Origin: Pseudorhodoferax sp. Leaf265
Lineage (GTDB): Bacteria > Pseudomonadota > Gammaproteobacteria > Burkholderiales > Burkholderiaceae_C
Length of the DNA: 64,000 nucleotides
Assembly (NCBI RefSeq): GCF_001422365.1
Contig: NZ_LMMT01000020.1
Coordinates: forward strand, 443 to 64,442
Reading direction: 5' to 3'
Shown in pieces: positions 10,645-19,852 of this stretch. The notes beneath the pieces were generated by a model. That model did not search any database and had not been told where the DNA came from. It was given only the letters and a program-made list of their open reading frames with translations. How positions within the stretch are numbered: position 1 is the first letter of the stretch; each line of letters begins with the position of its first letter. The translations under genes and the position numbers were made by a program.

Positions 10645-11454
10645 GTGTTATCTCGAAAAAGCAAAGGCCAATTTCATCCCGAAAGGTGGATGAAAGAAGG
10701 GAACCACCTGCTTGCATCCTCGAAGATTGCAAGAGCGACGTGGATCGTCAGGCGCGCTCGGTTCAAGCGAAAGCTTGAGCGCCAGCCTCCACCATCAAAG
10801 TTGTCCGCGTCCAAGTTCGCTGAACTAGAAGCACTCCCGAAATCGTCGTGCCTGCTCCTTGGGTACGCCGTGGAAATGTATCTGAAGGCGGGAATTACAA
10901 AGTTGTTTGTGGGGTGCTCGGAAGACTTCTTCGACCACGCTGTCCGTAAACGCTATGGTCATAAGTTGCGCCAACTGGCGAAGGACCTTCATTTCGATGC
11001 GAGCCAGCAAGATCTCAACGATTTGAAAGACCTGGAAGCAATGATGGTCACCGGTGCTCGGTATCCCGTGGTGCCGGGTCCTGACGGTTCGAGTGCAGAG
11101 CAGGAGAGCGAACGGACGCGGACGATGTGGAACGGAACCAGCTACTTTCGCTTCCGTCAGTTGGCTCTGCGTGTCCGCCGGCACGTCTCGCACATCGACG
11201 CCGACCCTCAACGACCGATGTCGCATTGGAGGGTGCCGTTTGGCGGTGACGGCTACGTCGTCTGTCGATCGGGAGGTGGATTGCCACCTCGAGTCACTTA
11301 CAGGCGCGGCAGCGATCGGATGGACGACGGTGACGACGTGCTCCAGGAGGTAAAGCTTTTGGTGGTCGCGCGACATGACTTCACTGGCATGTGGGACGTC
11401 GCCGTGAAAAACGAAGATCGAACCGGATTGCCGAAACTCTCCAAGCACTGCTAG
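10645..11454 (+). CDS. hypothetical protein, possibly HEPN-like
   Basis: 269 residues. The GTG start at 10645 is chosen because TGGAGGGAAC sits just upstream, a near-perfect ribosome binding site. Residues about 70-120 show the pattern CLLLGYAVEMYLKAGITKLF followed by YGHKLRQLAKDL. This helix-plus-'GHKL' layout, with an R-x4-H motif in RKRYGH, is what small HEPN-fold proteins look like, but the rest of the protein is not recognised and no nucleotidyltransferase partner lies next door. Function is therefore not assigned. The C-terminal 80 residues are beta-rich. Confidence 0.7.
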   Translation: MLSRKSKGQFHPERWMKEGNHLLASSKIARATWIVRRARFKRKLERQPPPSKLSASKFAELEALPKSSCLLLGYAVEMYLKAGITKLFVGCSEDFFDHAVRKRYGHKLRQLAKDLHFDASQQDLNDLKDLEAMMVTGARYPVVPGPDGSSAEQESERTRTMWNGTSYFRFRQLALRVRRHVSHIDADPQRPMSHWRVPFGGDGYVVCRSGGGLPPRVTYRRGSDRMDDGDDVLQEVKLLVVARHDFTGMWDVAVKNEDRTGLPKLSKHC

Positions 11455-11529
11455 CGAATGGGCTGCTCGTTGGCGGGGTCCACCGGCCGAGGTCGAGCCG
11501 CCATCTTGCAAGATCGCCGGTCGCTCCAT

Positions 11530-11847
11530 TCAGAACTCGTGCCGCTCTTCTATCGACGAGCCGGGCGCCAGCTCAAGCGTGCACTCGACGACCTCAGCGT
11601 CTCCATCCCGACTTCGGCGTTGAGCGACCACCCGGGCCGCGTCCATGGTTTGAGCGCTCGACGGCAGCGCCACCTGCTGGCGAAACACCTCAATGGCGGG
11701 CGGCGGTGTTCGGATCGTAAGCCGGCCGCCGGCGTCGAACCGCTCCAGCAATGCGCGCCCTACTTCCGTGACGCGAACGGTGACGGTCGGCTTGGCCGTG
11801 CGCTTGGATGCATGGATCACGCAGCGCCCCTCGATGACGAGCGCCAT
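11530..11847 (-). CDS. small hypothetical protein
   Basis: 105 residues from ATG 11847; a GTG at 11856 is also possible. AGGA lies about 10 bases upstream of the ATG, inside the end of the preceding small ORF. Sequence begins MALVIEGRCVIHASK and contains VTVRVTEVGRALLERF, with mixed alpha/beta character and no membrane segment. The close packing behind the 57-residue ORF at 11860-12033 (12 bases from that stop to this ATG) supports both being expressed together. No family recognised. Confidence 0.5.
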   Translation of the reverse strand: MALVIEGRCVIHASKRTAKPTVTVRVTEVGRALLERFDAGGRLTIRTPPPAIEVFRQQVALPSSAQTMDAARVVAQRRSRDGDAEVVECTLELAPGSSIEERHEF

Positions 11848-11859
11848 GCGAATCACTTC

Positions 11860-12033
11860 CTACAGCTTCTCTGACGAGGTCGACAGCCCCAGAGCAACTG
11901 GAATGCTCTCGTTCACCATCCTTGCGATGGAGCGAGCCGCCTTCACGTAGTACGCAAACCTCAGGTGATCCGTCAGCCACTCCTGACTGCCCTGTTGCAG
12001 ACCTCTGGCCGCAAGAGCGAGCAGGTTTTGCAA
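11860..12033 (-). CDS. possible small helical protein, start uncertain
   Basis: A 57-codon frame read from a TTG at 12033 (an in-frame stop lies at 12052-12054). It encodes an amphipathic helical protein (QEWLTDHLRFAYYVKAARS, then ARMVNESIPVALGL) and ends in TAG 12 bases before the ATG of the next small gene. Composition looks coding, but there is no ATG at the beginning and no clear ribosome binding site, so it may be the tail of a longer gene broken upstream. Confidence 0.35.
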   Translation of the reverse strand: MQNLLALAARGLQQGSQEWLTDHLRFAYYVKAARSIARMVNESIPVALGLSTSSEKL

Positions 12034-12217
12034 TTGGTCCGCGAGGTTCCGTCAAACGGCCGGCGCACAAACAAGCTGCACGCTGCGGCGTGGCTCGAGT
12101 CAGCCGGCCCTCGCGACCGGATGCCAGCAGCGTGCACCCAAGCTACATCGTTCATCAAGCACTTCGCGACCGAGGGGGAGCGCCTGTGCTCAATTATTGG
12201 CTGCACACTCAAGGCAG

Positions 12218-13105
12218 CTAAATCACGCGCGCTTTGAGAAATGCTGATTTGGCATCTGCCGCGGCTCTTGCGAGGTGGACGACTCCGCCAATTTCGCTGG
12301 CGTGCACGACGTTCCCGAGATTCATCATCGTGTGAACCACCGGAACCACGTTCACGGCCGTAGGAATGTCCCTTTGAACCAGCGAACCCTCGTTGGTGAA
12401 ACGTGGTCCTGAGGCAAGAACGCCCAACAACTGCGCCCTGGTCCCTGGGGTGTAGGCGTTCTGCTTGGTCCTGTACATCAAATCTTCGAAGAGAAACACC
12501 GGGGATCCGCTCGAACCTGGAAAGCAAGCTGCGTCGATGACAAATATCGATCGCCCGTTCCATTTCAAAAAGGGGTGCGAAGCCGATGTTCCGCGCCTTG
12601 CCAGCGGTCGATTGTTGCGCTCGTCCCACAATCCATTCGGGTACCCGATCATAAGGATGGGTTCGATCGGTCGAATGTTGATCCGCTCGTCCATAGGCAC
12701 GAGAAAATGTTCTTGCAGAAACGTGTTCCTCAGTTCCTTCCCTGCTCTCTGAATATCGTCCAGAATGTCGCTAATAAAAAAAGCGCACAAGTCGACGTCG
12801 GGATCTGGATGCCGCGACAACCGCTGCTGGCATCCTGGAATGACGTACGTGAGGTGCACGTCACCGGGGCCCGCGACGATTTCTCCGAGAGCATCTCCCG
12901 GGTTTCGGACCGTGAGCGTCAGCTTGATCTCGTTGAAATTCGCCACTACGTGCTTGTTCGTGAAGATCAAAGGAATTTGGGCCTTTCCCCCTGGCGCATC
13001 AAACTCGTCAAGATAGAAGAACCCGGTGCCGACGGACGCCGACGCCCCGCTGTTTCCGCAAAGAAGGCGAACCGTTGACAGCGAAATGAAGGTTGCTGGA
13101 TTCAT
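12218..13105 (-). CDS. trypsin-like serine peptidase
   Basis: 295 residues without an evident signal peptide. The catalytic triad of the trypsin-2 type (PF13365) is visible: His in FTNKHVVANF (about 52), Asp in DPDVDLCAFF (about 105) and Ser in FPGSSGSPVF (about 199). GTGFFYL near the start is the usual first strand. 'LMIGYPNGLWDERNNRP' (about 151-167) is the typical loop before the last domain half. It is probably a cytoplasmic or self-contained housekeeping-like protease; substrate unknown. Monocistronic. Confidence 0.88.
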   Translation of the reverse strand: MNPATFISLSTVRLLCGNSGASASVGTGFFYLDEFDAPGGKAQIPLIFTNKHVVANFNEIKLTLTVRNPGDALGEIVAGPGDVHLTYVIPGCQQRLSRHPDPDVDLCAFFISDILDDIQRAGKELRNTFLQEHFLVPMDERINIRPIEPILMIGYPNGLWDERNNRPLARRGTSASHPFLKWNGRSIFVIDAACFPGSSGSPVFLFEDLMYRTKQNAYTPGTRAQLLGVLASGPRFTNEGSLVQRDIPTAVNVVPVVHTMMNLGNVVHASEIGGVVHLARAAADAKSAFLKARVI

Positions 13106-13469
13106 ACAAAGTTTGAGTGGTTGTATGGGACGTTCGGCATTCCTGCCGAATTGGGTTTGGGCGGTCGGCCTTTGTCCGCTTCGACTGTGGTGCCTACGGC
13201 CCGTTGCATTGAAAAATCAACTTCCGGCGTGCTGTGACGATCACATGGCCGCTTGGATGCCCACCGCCCCGGCGCGAAGCATTGGCCATCCAACAATCAC
13301 GGGGGAGAAGTCTGAACTTGGGCTCAGCTCGAAAGAGCGATCCGTGTCCCTCCAGGTTCTGCGGGACAAACGCCCGACGATGACCTCACGACTGCATCGG
13401 AGCGAAAACCACTCGTTGGCGATCCTTGCCGACCAACCCAGTGCCTCGGTTTGCAACAATCGCCAGCAC

Positions 13470-13832
13470 TCACACCCGTTGGAATCGATAGCTCAAGGTG
13501 AAGGACGTCGGCACCGCGTCGCCGACCGAAAACGAAGCCTGCGCGCAGGGCGTGTACCAATCGATGCGCCGTTCACCGTTTTCACCGGGAGTGACGGTGA
13601 TGCGCGAAAGCACATCGCCGTTGCAACCGATGTTCATCACGATCGGACCGTTGGAGTCGAGCGTGGTTTGGAAAATCAGCCCAACGACACCACCCTTACT
13701 CTGGCCCGACTCCAACTCGAACGTCTTCGAAAAATCGTCGACGCGAAGTTCGTCGCCGCCGCACGCGCTCAGAGCGATCGCCGCCACGACCGCCAAAGGC
13801 GATGTCAGGTAGAGACGCGGGAGGCATGCCAT
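13470..13832 (-). CDS. small lipoprotein
   Basis: 120 residues. Signal peptide with lipobox LSAC, lipidated Cys at about residue 24, followed by GGDE. The mature part is about 95 residues of beta-rich sequence with two cysteines ('NIGCNGD' and 'YTPCAQ') that could form one disulfide. Ends 'LSYRFQRV', a terminal aromatic often seen on envelope proteins. It lies downstream of another lipoprotein gene on the same strand (39-bp gap), so they may be co-transcribed. Function unknown. Confidence 0.75.
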   Translation of the reverse strand: MACLPRLYLTSPLAVVAAIALSACGGDELRVDDFSKTFELESGQSKGGVVGLIFQTTLDSNGPIVMNIGCNGDVLSRITVTPGENGERRIDWYTPCAQASFSVGDAVPTSFTLSYRFQRV

Positions 13833-13871
13833 GAGAAGACTCTAGCAGCCATTTCCCGCGATCGCACCCGC

Positions 13872-15077
13872 TCAATTCGTACGTGCGTCGTTCATCGTCG
13901 GGAAATTGAACGTTGTCGAGTGCGTCTCTCCTTCTTGAATGACAAGCTGCGACGTGTTCGAACTGCCGCCCGGCAGGGTAAGCGCACCTTTGAGCCTGAT
14001 CTGGAACCCACAGCCACCCTTGGTGCCGTCCAGTTTGCAATTCACGGTGAGGGTGTGATCGCCTGAAGGAATCTGGTCGAACTCAAACTCTCTCGATGCT
14101 CCCTGCGGCGTGTCGCCCACCGCTTTCCCGGCGATCGACACCGTGTAGATGTCATCGTAATCCGGCCCGTCGTCAAAGACAGTCAGCGTCTGAGATGGCT
14201 CCAGGTAAACCAGATAGTCGACGCCCACGGTCACGTTTTTCCTGATTCGGTTGACCCAAAGGAGCTTGTAGTTGAGAAGCGCTGCTTGTGCGGCTTCGGG
14301 AGTGGAATTGGGAGCCGACGTGAACAAGCGCCTGCCAATCATGTTGTTGTTCAGATCCATGCGCTTGTCGTCGTCGTTGGCAACGCTGCTCTCATGGGCC
14401 GTGGCGAACGCGGTCGCCCACCCGACGGAGCAGCACTTGCTCATGAGCCAGTTCCAGTAGCTGTGCCTGAAGGCGTCCGCACGCGTCAGATACATGGAGC
14501 CGGAAAAGGTCTGCTCCGTTGCGGTGCGCGCCTCGGTGGTTGCCGTTCTCGATAGGTAGGCTTTGACAGGATTTGCCAGAACCAATGCCTTCTCTTCCGG
14601 GTTCAAGCTCTGGAACGTGTCCCACATCTCCGAGGCTTTGATCTCGCGAGGCAATGCTTGCGTGGTCGCTTGAGGGGCCAGGCGAGCCAACTCAGCGACG
14701 AGTGCCCTCGCGAACTCGGTGGAGGTTTGCGCCAGCGTCGGCTGTGCCGCCCTCACGCGGTCGAACGCGGTCGCAAACGTGTCCAAACTGAACGAAGGCG
14801 CCCTGTCGCTTTCGGCTCTTGAAAGACCGTTCGTTTCGGCGTCTCGGAATGCGATCGGGGTCGCCGTTTCGGGCTGCACTTCGATGGGGTCGTTCGAAGG
14901 CTCACCCGCGAAGCCACCGCCGATGGTCACGTCGACACTCACCGGTTGAACGGGATCGGGAATGCTGAGTACGGGTTCGTTGGACGCTTCGGGTTCGTCG
15001 CCTCCCCCTCCGCATCCGGTCATGGCGAGAACGATCGATGTTGCCGAAACGGCGAACACGGTCCGGAATGAGTGCAT
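13872..15077 (-). CDS. lipoprotein with DUF6973-like domain
   Basis: 401 residues from the ATG at 15077; a further in-frame start 39 bases upstream would misplace the signal. Lipobox LAMTGC puts the lipidated cysteine at about residue 22, followed by GGGGDE. Residues about 195-265 contain ADAFRHSYWNWLMSK, then 'ATAHES' and 'DLNNNMIGRRL'; the RHxYW / aHE / DxxNNxxGR succession resembles DUF6973, a family of unknown function found in secreted proteins. The C-terminal 120 residues are beta-rich. It probably shares a transcript with the lipoprotein gene just downstream. Confidence 0.75.
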   Translation of the reverse strand: MHSFRTVFAVSATSIVLAMTGCGGGGDEPEASNEPVLSIPDPVQPVSVDVTIGGGFAGEPSNDPIEVQPETATPIAFRDAETNGLSRAESDRAPSFSLDTFATAFDRVRAAQPTLAQTSTEFARALVAELARLAPQATTQALPREIKASEMWDTFQSLNPEEKALVLANPVKAYLSRTATTEARTATEQTFSGSMYLTRADAFRHSYWNWLMSKCCSVGWATAFATAHESSVANDDDKRMDLNNNMIGRRLFTSAPNSTPEAAQAALLNYKLLWVNRIRKNVTVGVDYLVYLEPSQTLTVFDDGPDYDDIYTVSIAGKAVGDTPQGASREFEFDQIPSGDHTLTVNCKLDGTKGGCGFQIRLKGALTLPGGSSNTSQLVIQEGETHSTTFNFPTMNDARTN

Positions 15078-15625
15078 GGTGATTGAATGTCGGTGGAGAA
15101 GGAACACGGGCCACACGGCCCGGCACGCAACGCGCCAGTAAGACGCTCAGGGGCCGCGGCATTATTGGCCGGCATTGCGGCATCGGATCGGACGGCAAGC
15201 CTGTCCGCGCACCGAACTTCCGCAATCGGAGGGATGCGCCAGACGTTGGCGCAGTCGTCGGCACCCCGAGCTCCAGAGCCGCCGTCGAGGGCGAACGTGC
15301 GGTCACGCGTTGCGGCTCAGACGCAGTCGGCCGATCAGGTGCGACCAGGAAGTGCAACGTCGCGAGGAACACCGTCATGGCGGCCTCGTGGATCCGCGGG
15401 CGAGGTCGGATTCTGGGGCGATTGCTGGTCGGCCGCTCCCTGCTCGATCGCAGCGGATCGGGCTTTGTCTGCACCAACCCGGACTGGCAGCCTCGACGTC
15501 TTGCTGAGCTAGACAGGTGCACTTCTACCTTACGAGACCAGGACAGCCGTGCGCTTTTCCCAGTTTGTCCCCAGCGGCGTTCAGGCACCACAACTTGCCC
15601 GGTCATGTCGACCCCGCCTTCGCCA
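15078..15625. other. 548-bp region without a supported gene
   Basis: Open frames exist on both strands but all look like chance frames in GC-rich DNA (Arg/Ser/Pro rich, no domain, no ribosome binding site). It separates two minus-strand genes, so the upstream promoter of the DUF6973-like lipoprotein gene should lie at its left end. Confidence 0.4.
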
Positions 15626-17137
15626 CTAGATCTTGGACTTCCGCGCTTCGCGCCGTACCTGACGCGGCGCGGCCCCGTGCACCACGATGAGACCGTTCAA
15701 CGCCGTAGCCACAGACACACCAGCCGCCTGACCGTCAGAACGACCGTCCAAACTCGTTCCCAGACGGGACGCAAGGTCTGAACTTGCGATCGTGTTGCGA
15801 AGTCGCGTCAGCCATGCCTCGAGCGAAACGTGTCCATCGGAAGTCCAAAACAGGGGCACCTTCGCCAGACCCGACATCGCAGCGATCCAGCCGACCTCGA
15901 CGGCTCCCTCACGATCCCGCGGGGCCGGCTGCTTCAGTGCTTCCACCGCCGACGCGAACATGCGCTGGGCCTGCCGCCTAACGCTCCCATCCTGGAGGTA
16001 TTCGACATCGAACGCGGATTCGGCAGACTGAGCCACAACCAACTCCGCCCAACGCGCATCGTGGTCGAACGGCCCGCCGTTGGCCCCTTGCGAAAAGTAC
16101 TCGCCGTAGACAGCCGCGAAGTGCCGCGCGACGACCATGAACGCCCGCAGTTGCTCCTCCGATTCAAGCAGAACGTAAGGAACGCCGATGACGAGCGGCT
16201 CACCAAAAAACGGGTCGCGGCCAAGATACCGCGCCTCGTATCCGAAGAAGTTCGACAACCCCGGCGGATCCATCGACCTGCGTTGATGCCCCAGCACGCG
16301 GTACTGTTGGATGGCCCCGAGAAAGGCATGGGCGTCGCCAAAATCCGGGAGCAGTTCAAGATGTAGTGGCGCGTCATCGTCAGGCGCCGGGTCGACGAGA
16401 GAGGCCACGAAGGCATCGCCGCCGAAGTGCCCCATGACGCAGGCAAAGTCTTTCACGCTTTGCGTCGTTAAAGTTGCCCCTGCCGGGTCCATGAAGGTCA
16501 CGCTCTTGAGGCGGGACGCCTGCGTCAGTCCCGTTTTGATCGTGGCCCAGTTCAGTTCGCCAAACGTGCCCTTGGCCTCCGCAGGGAACCATTGTCTGCT
16601 TGTGTCTTGCACCAAGTAGTCGGGACGGCTCCTGTTCTGAGGATTTTTTGGAGCCGCGGAGATCCACCTCGACGCGGGCGACGCGTAGACCGAAAGATGC
16701 CAGAAGCGCTTTACCTTAGACCCTCTCAGCCTGAACCACTTTTCACAGGCAATCCGGCATGCGAGGCCGCCGAGAACAAAGCTTGCATCACCTCTCTCAG
16801 TGCTTTCCAAAAACTTGGTGAACTCTCGCAGCCTGAGGTTCGAGTCTTCGATCTTCAACAGCTTCATCAGCAAAGTCAGACGCCCACGCAGGTATCGGCG
16901 TAGCTGCTTCTGCTCCGTAGTCTTCATCTCCAAGCATGCGGTCTGATCGTAGCCCGCGCCGTACCCTGTATCGATCGTCCAAGCAACGAGCTGAGCGAAG
17001 TCGCACTTCACCAGAGTGTCGTTCGCTTCGAACCATTCGTGAATTCTGGCCGCGCTGGCGTTCAGCGCGGCTTTCACGGTTCGACGCTTGCGCAATTCGT
17101 ACAGGGCAACTGGAACTTTGAGGGTTTTGATAGTCAT
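15626..17137 (-). CDS. hypothetical protein with PD-(D/E)XK-like motif
   Basis: 503 residues from the ATG at 17137, where the natural sequence begins (MTIKTLKVPVALYEL). The open frame runs on upstream but that part is Arg/Ser-rich and non-coding in character. Residues about 175-195 read RSRPDYLVQDTS, then WFPAEAKG; D-x(n)-E-x-K after a beta strand is the hallmark of PD-(D/E)XK nucleases. The rest is not recognised: the N-terminal 150 residues are helical and basic, the C-terminal half mixed. An endonuclease role is an inference from this single motif. Confidence 0.7.
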   Translation of the reverse strand: MTIKTLKVPVALYELRKRRTVKAALNASAARIHEWFEANDTLVKCDFAQLVAWTIDTGYGAGYDQTACLEMKTTEQKQLRRYLRGRLTLLMKLLKIEDSNLRLREFTKFLESTERGDASFVLGGLACRIACEKWFRLRGSKVKRFWHLSVYASPASRWISAAPKNPQNRSRPDYLVQDTSRQWFPAEAKGTFGELNWATIKTGLTQASRLKSVTFMDPAGATLTTQSVKDFACVMGHFGGDAFVASLVDPAPDDDAPLHLELLPDFGDAHAFLGAIQQYRVLGHQRRSMDPPGLSNFFGYEARYLGRDPFFGEPLVIGVPYVLLESEEQLRAFMVVARHFAAVYGEYFSQGANGGPFDHDARWAELVVAQSAESAFDVEYLQDGSVRRQAQRMFASAVEALKQPAPRDREGAVEVGWIAAMSGLAKVPLFWTSDGHVSLEAWLTRLRNTIASSDLASRLGTSLDGRSDGQAAGVSVATALNGLIVVHGAAPRQVRREARKSKI

Positions 17138-17388
17138 CTTCTCGATTGGATAAGGCGTCTGATCAAACGACCGTAGTCGTTTGTATTGAATCGGCGGCCA
17201 GTCTCCCAAACCTGCCACCTGCCACCTGACTCGGCTTGCGCAACTGAACGACATCGAGCGCATTGGACTGTTCAGGGCCCTGCCGATGAAGCAGAGCTTA
17301 GCCAGAGCGAAGGGGTGCCGCGCAGCAATGGCGCTACAACCGGCTCCCCTGACAAGCCGGATGTCCTCTACTGTGAGGAAGATGCGGC

Positions 17389-18237
17389 ATGGACCTGTTT
17401 GTCCGGCCGAGCCCGCCGGCCGGCTCCGCCTTGGCGCGCGACACAATCGAACTCTCCCCCCTGCAACGTGGCCAACCGTTGAACTCACCTGCACCCGCCT
17501 CTGCGCCCTCCCCGGCCCCACCGACAAGATCGTTCGCGTGGACCACGATCGCACAGATGACAGCGGTTGTGACCGCTGTCGGCGGACTCTGCTTGCACCT
17601 CATGGGGGCCACGTACAACGCGGAGTACTACCGCCGGTGGGGCCTGGACGCTGCCTTCTTCCCGCTGTCGACCGATGCCACCGTCGTGCTCGGCTACGAA
17701 GCCTTCGTGAACGGCGTAGCCGCGGGCGCCCTGGCGCTGTTTCGAGATCTTCGGCCCTGGCTGTACGGATACGGCACGGTCCTTGCCGGCACCCTGCTGG
17801 TCGGCGCATGGATCGGTTGGCGCCAACTGAAAGGAAAGCACGTGTGGTCACCAGACGCACGCTGGCGTCGGGTGGCACCGTTGGCCGTGCCCGTGTTTGC
17901 GGCCTTCGCAGTCCCGGCGCTCGTCATCCCTTACGCCGGCATGCTCGGCGTGTTCGCGCTGGCTCTCCCCATGTCCACCGCCGAACACTACGCGCGCCAA
18001 CAGGCCGATGCGCGGCTCCTGCAGTTCAAAGCGGGGTGCGACGACGCAACCGGGTGGGTCAGATGCACCACGGTCACACGCAACGGAACCGACGCGATCA
18101 CGGGATTCCTTGTGGGTGCCTCGTCGTCTCACGTCGCGATCTACGATCCCGTCCAGCACCGTGTGACGACGTTGGAGCGCGCGGGCCTAAAGCTGTCGGC
18201 GCAAGGACCTGGTATTGCGCTCGACTGGAAAAAGTAG
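17389..18237 (+). CDS. membrane protein of unknown function
   Basis: 282 residues. A Pro/Ala-rich cytoplasmic N-terminus (about 45 residues) is followed by four hydrophobic segments (about 52-72, 112-140, 160-180 and 183-200) and a C-terminal soluble domain of about 80 residues with 'GWVRCTTVTRNG' and 'SHVAIYDPVQHRVTTLERAGL'. GAGGAAG lies about 8 bases before the ATG. Divergent from the PD-(D/E)XK-like gene, 251 bp apart. No family recognised. Confidence 0.75.
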   Translation: MDLFVRPSPPAGSALARDTIELSPLQRGQPLNSPAPASAPSPAPPTRSFAWTTIAQMTAVVTAVGGLCLHLMGATYNAEYYRRWGLDAAFFPLSTDATVVLGYEAFVNGVAAGALALFRDLRPWLYGYGTVLAGTLLVGAWIGWRQLKGKHVWSPDARWRRVAPLAVPVFAAFAVPALVIPYAGMLGVFALALPMSTAEHYARQQADARLLQFKAGCDDATGWVRCTTVTRNGTDAITGFLVGASSSHVAIYDPVQHRVTTLERAGLKLSAQGPGIALDWKK

Positions 18238-18470
18238 GCGGTTTGTTCGCCGCCGTGGCACAGTCGCGTGCTCAAGCGTGCCGCTCGGCACCGCAGACTT
18301 CTGGTGGTGGCGTCGGTGCCGCTCGACAAGCGGGACCGAGCGCTCGCGAGGCTTTGTCTATCGCCTGTTCGAGGCGCCCTGGCTAAGGATGCGACGGCTA
18401 GGCACAATTTCGCAACGAGCGAGGCCTAGCGGCACAGCGAGAAGCCAATGACCTCGCCCTGCGAACGATC

Positions 18471-19019
18471 TCAAGCGCCCTCATCGATGGGATGGTTCGC
18501 GGCGGGCCCGGTCGCCAGCATCTTTTTCATGGATACCCGGTAGAACGGATCGCCTTCTACTTCGTAGAAGAGGCTGGGTCCGCTCCACACGGTGAACCCG
18601 AACGAGTCGTACAAATGCCGCGCAGCCGGATTTAGCTCGTTGACCTCAAGAAGCATGCCGACGAACCCGCAATCGGCCGCGTCGTCGATGCAGGCTTGCA
18701 CCAGCCCCCTGGCCACCCCCTGACCCCGGTATGGCGGCGCAACGATCACGCTCGACAACCCGACCCACGCATCGCCGTCGGTATCCCATGGGTCTTTCGG
18801 AACGGGCGACACCGTGGCAGCTCCGATCAGGGTGGACGAGCCTGCCCATGCACCGATCGTGCGAAAGGGCTTTACGAGCGTCTCCTGGATCCGATGCATC
18901 GCGAGCCCGTGCTCACGTTCCTGCGGCGTACCGAGCGTGAGATCCTCGTGCGCTGCCTGTCTCAGCTTCTGCAGGGCCAGTGCGTCGTCGGCAGTCAGGG
19001 GTCGAATCACCATGCTCAT
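18471..19019 (-). CDS. GNAT-family N-acetyltransferase
   Basis: 182 residues from the ATG at 19019 (MSMVIRPLTADDALAL is the usual GNAT first strand and helix). Acetyl-CoA-binding motif A is VIVAPPYRGQGVARGL (about 107-122) with the R/Q-x-x-G-x-G/A core, and motif B follows as LNPAARHLYDSFGF (about 146-159). It transfers an acetyl group from acetyl-CoA to an amine; the substrate cannot be told. An ATG at 19055 is an alternative start. Converges with the membrane protein gene on its left. Confidence 0.88.
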   Translation of the reverse strand: MSMVIRPLTADDALALQKLRQAAHEDLTLGTPQEREHGLAMHRIQETLVKPFRTIGAWAGSSTLIGAATVSPVPKDPWDTDGDAWVGLSSVIVAPPYRGQGVARGLVQACIDDAADCGFVGMLLEVNELNPAARHLYDSFGFTVWSGPSLFYEVEGDPFYRVSMKKMLATGPAANHPIDEGA

Positions 19020-19200
19020 GGGGCATAGCGTACCCAGAGCAGATGCCCACCCCATGGCGTGGTCGCGATCTCGCGCCTCCACCGGAGGATCGTCGTCCGT
19101 CAAATTATGGAAAACCGCGGGGATTCCCGATCCCACCGCATCGAGCAAACCCGCGCTCGCAGACGCAAGCTGCGCGCTCGCCGGAGCTGGCCAACGTGCG

Positions 19201-19789
19201 CTAGGGTTCGGTCGGCGCCGCGACAGTTTCTGACACCACCATTTCGTGGAAAGCCTCGGACCTCAGGTGCTCGGCCACGCGCCGCTCTTTGTAGCCTGCG
19301 ATCTCCGGTTCATCCTTAGGGACCGCCATGCCCGTTTCCATGAGGATGGTGCTTGCGGCGCCCTGTAGCGCCTCGGCGAAGCCATGCGCCTGTAAAGGGA
19401 AAGCTCGTGCGTCTTGCCCTCTGGGCGTCCGCCAGACCGCGACCTAGCCGAACGCGCCCAGGCCCCGTCGTTTCCTGCTCAACCGCTTGGCCAATGCGTA
19501 CTCTCGACCTCGGGGAACGGCTTGAGAATCGGAACGCACGTCGATACCGATACCCGATGGCGGCCCACCGGGCACGTTCTTGTGATTTGGCATGCAAGCA
19601 AAGGCCTGTACGACGCACAGCGCGCCTGTACGGCCATTGTCGGAGCTGGCTGCGCGACAGCGAGCACCGGAAGGTGCGCTGGCGTTCCGTTCGCCGCCAG
19701 CCACGAGCACCCCTCCTCGCCGCTGCCTCACTTCCTGGATCGACCTTGTTAAAGGGCGGAAACGGGGTGTCGGTCATGAGCGGGGTCAA
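19201..19789 (-). pseudogene. decayed reading frame next to IS21
   Basis: Coding-like sequence spread over three frames. It starts plausibly at 19789 (MTDTPFPPFNKVDPG a few codons in), continues in another frame (LAANGTPAHLPVLAVAQ ... ILKPFPEVESTHWPSG stop) and ends in a third (QAHGFAEALQGAAST, then EPEIAGYKERRVAEHL, stop at 19201). Each stretch alone is too short, but together they read like one frameshifted gene of about 190 codons. No family recognised. Confidence 0.35.
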
Positions 19790-19852
19790 GTGCCGTTGGA
19801 CGTCTCAAGGCCTCCGCTCGGCTGACCGAATGTGAAGGCCAGCTGTGAATAA

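Noticed and set aside
17138-17554. Long upstream extension of the PD-(D/E)XK-like gene
   Set aside because: Composition turns Arg/Ser-rich and it overlaps the divergent membrane protein gene; ATG 17137 is preferred.
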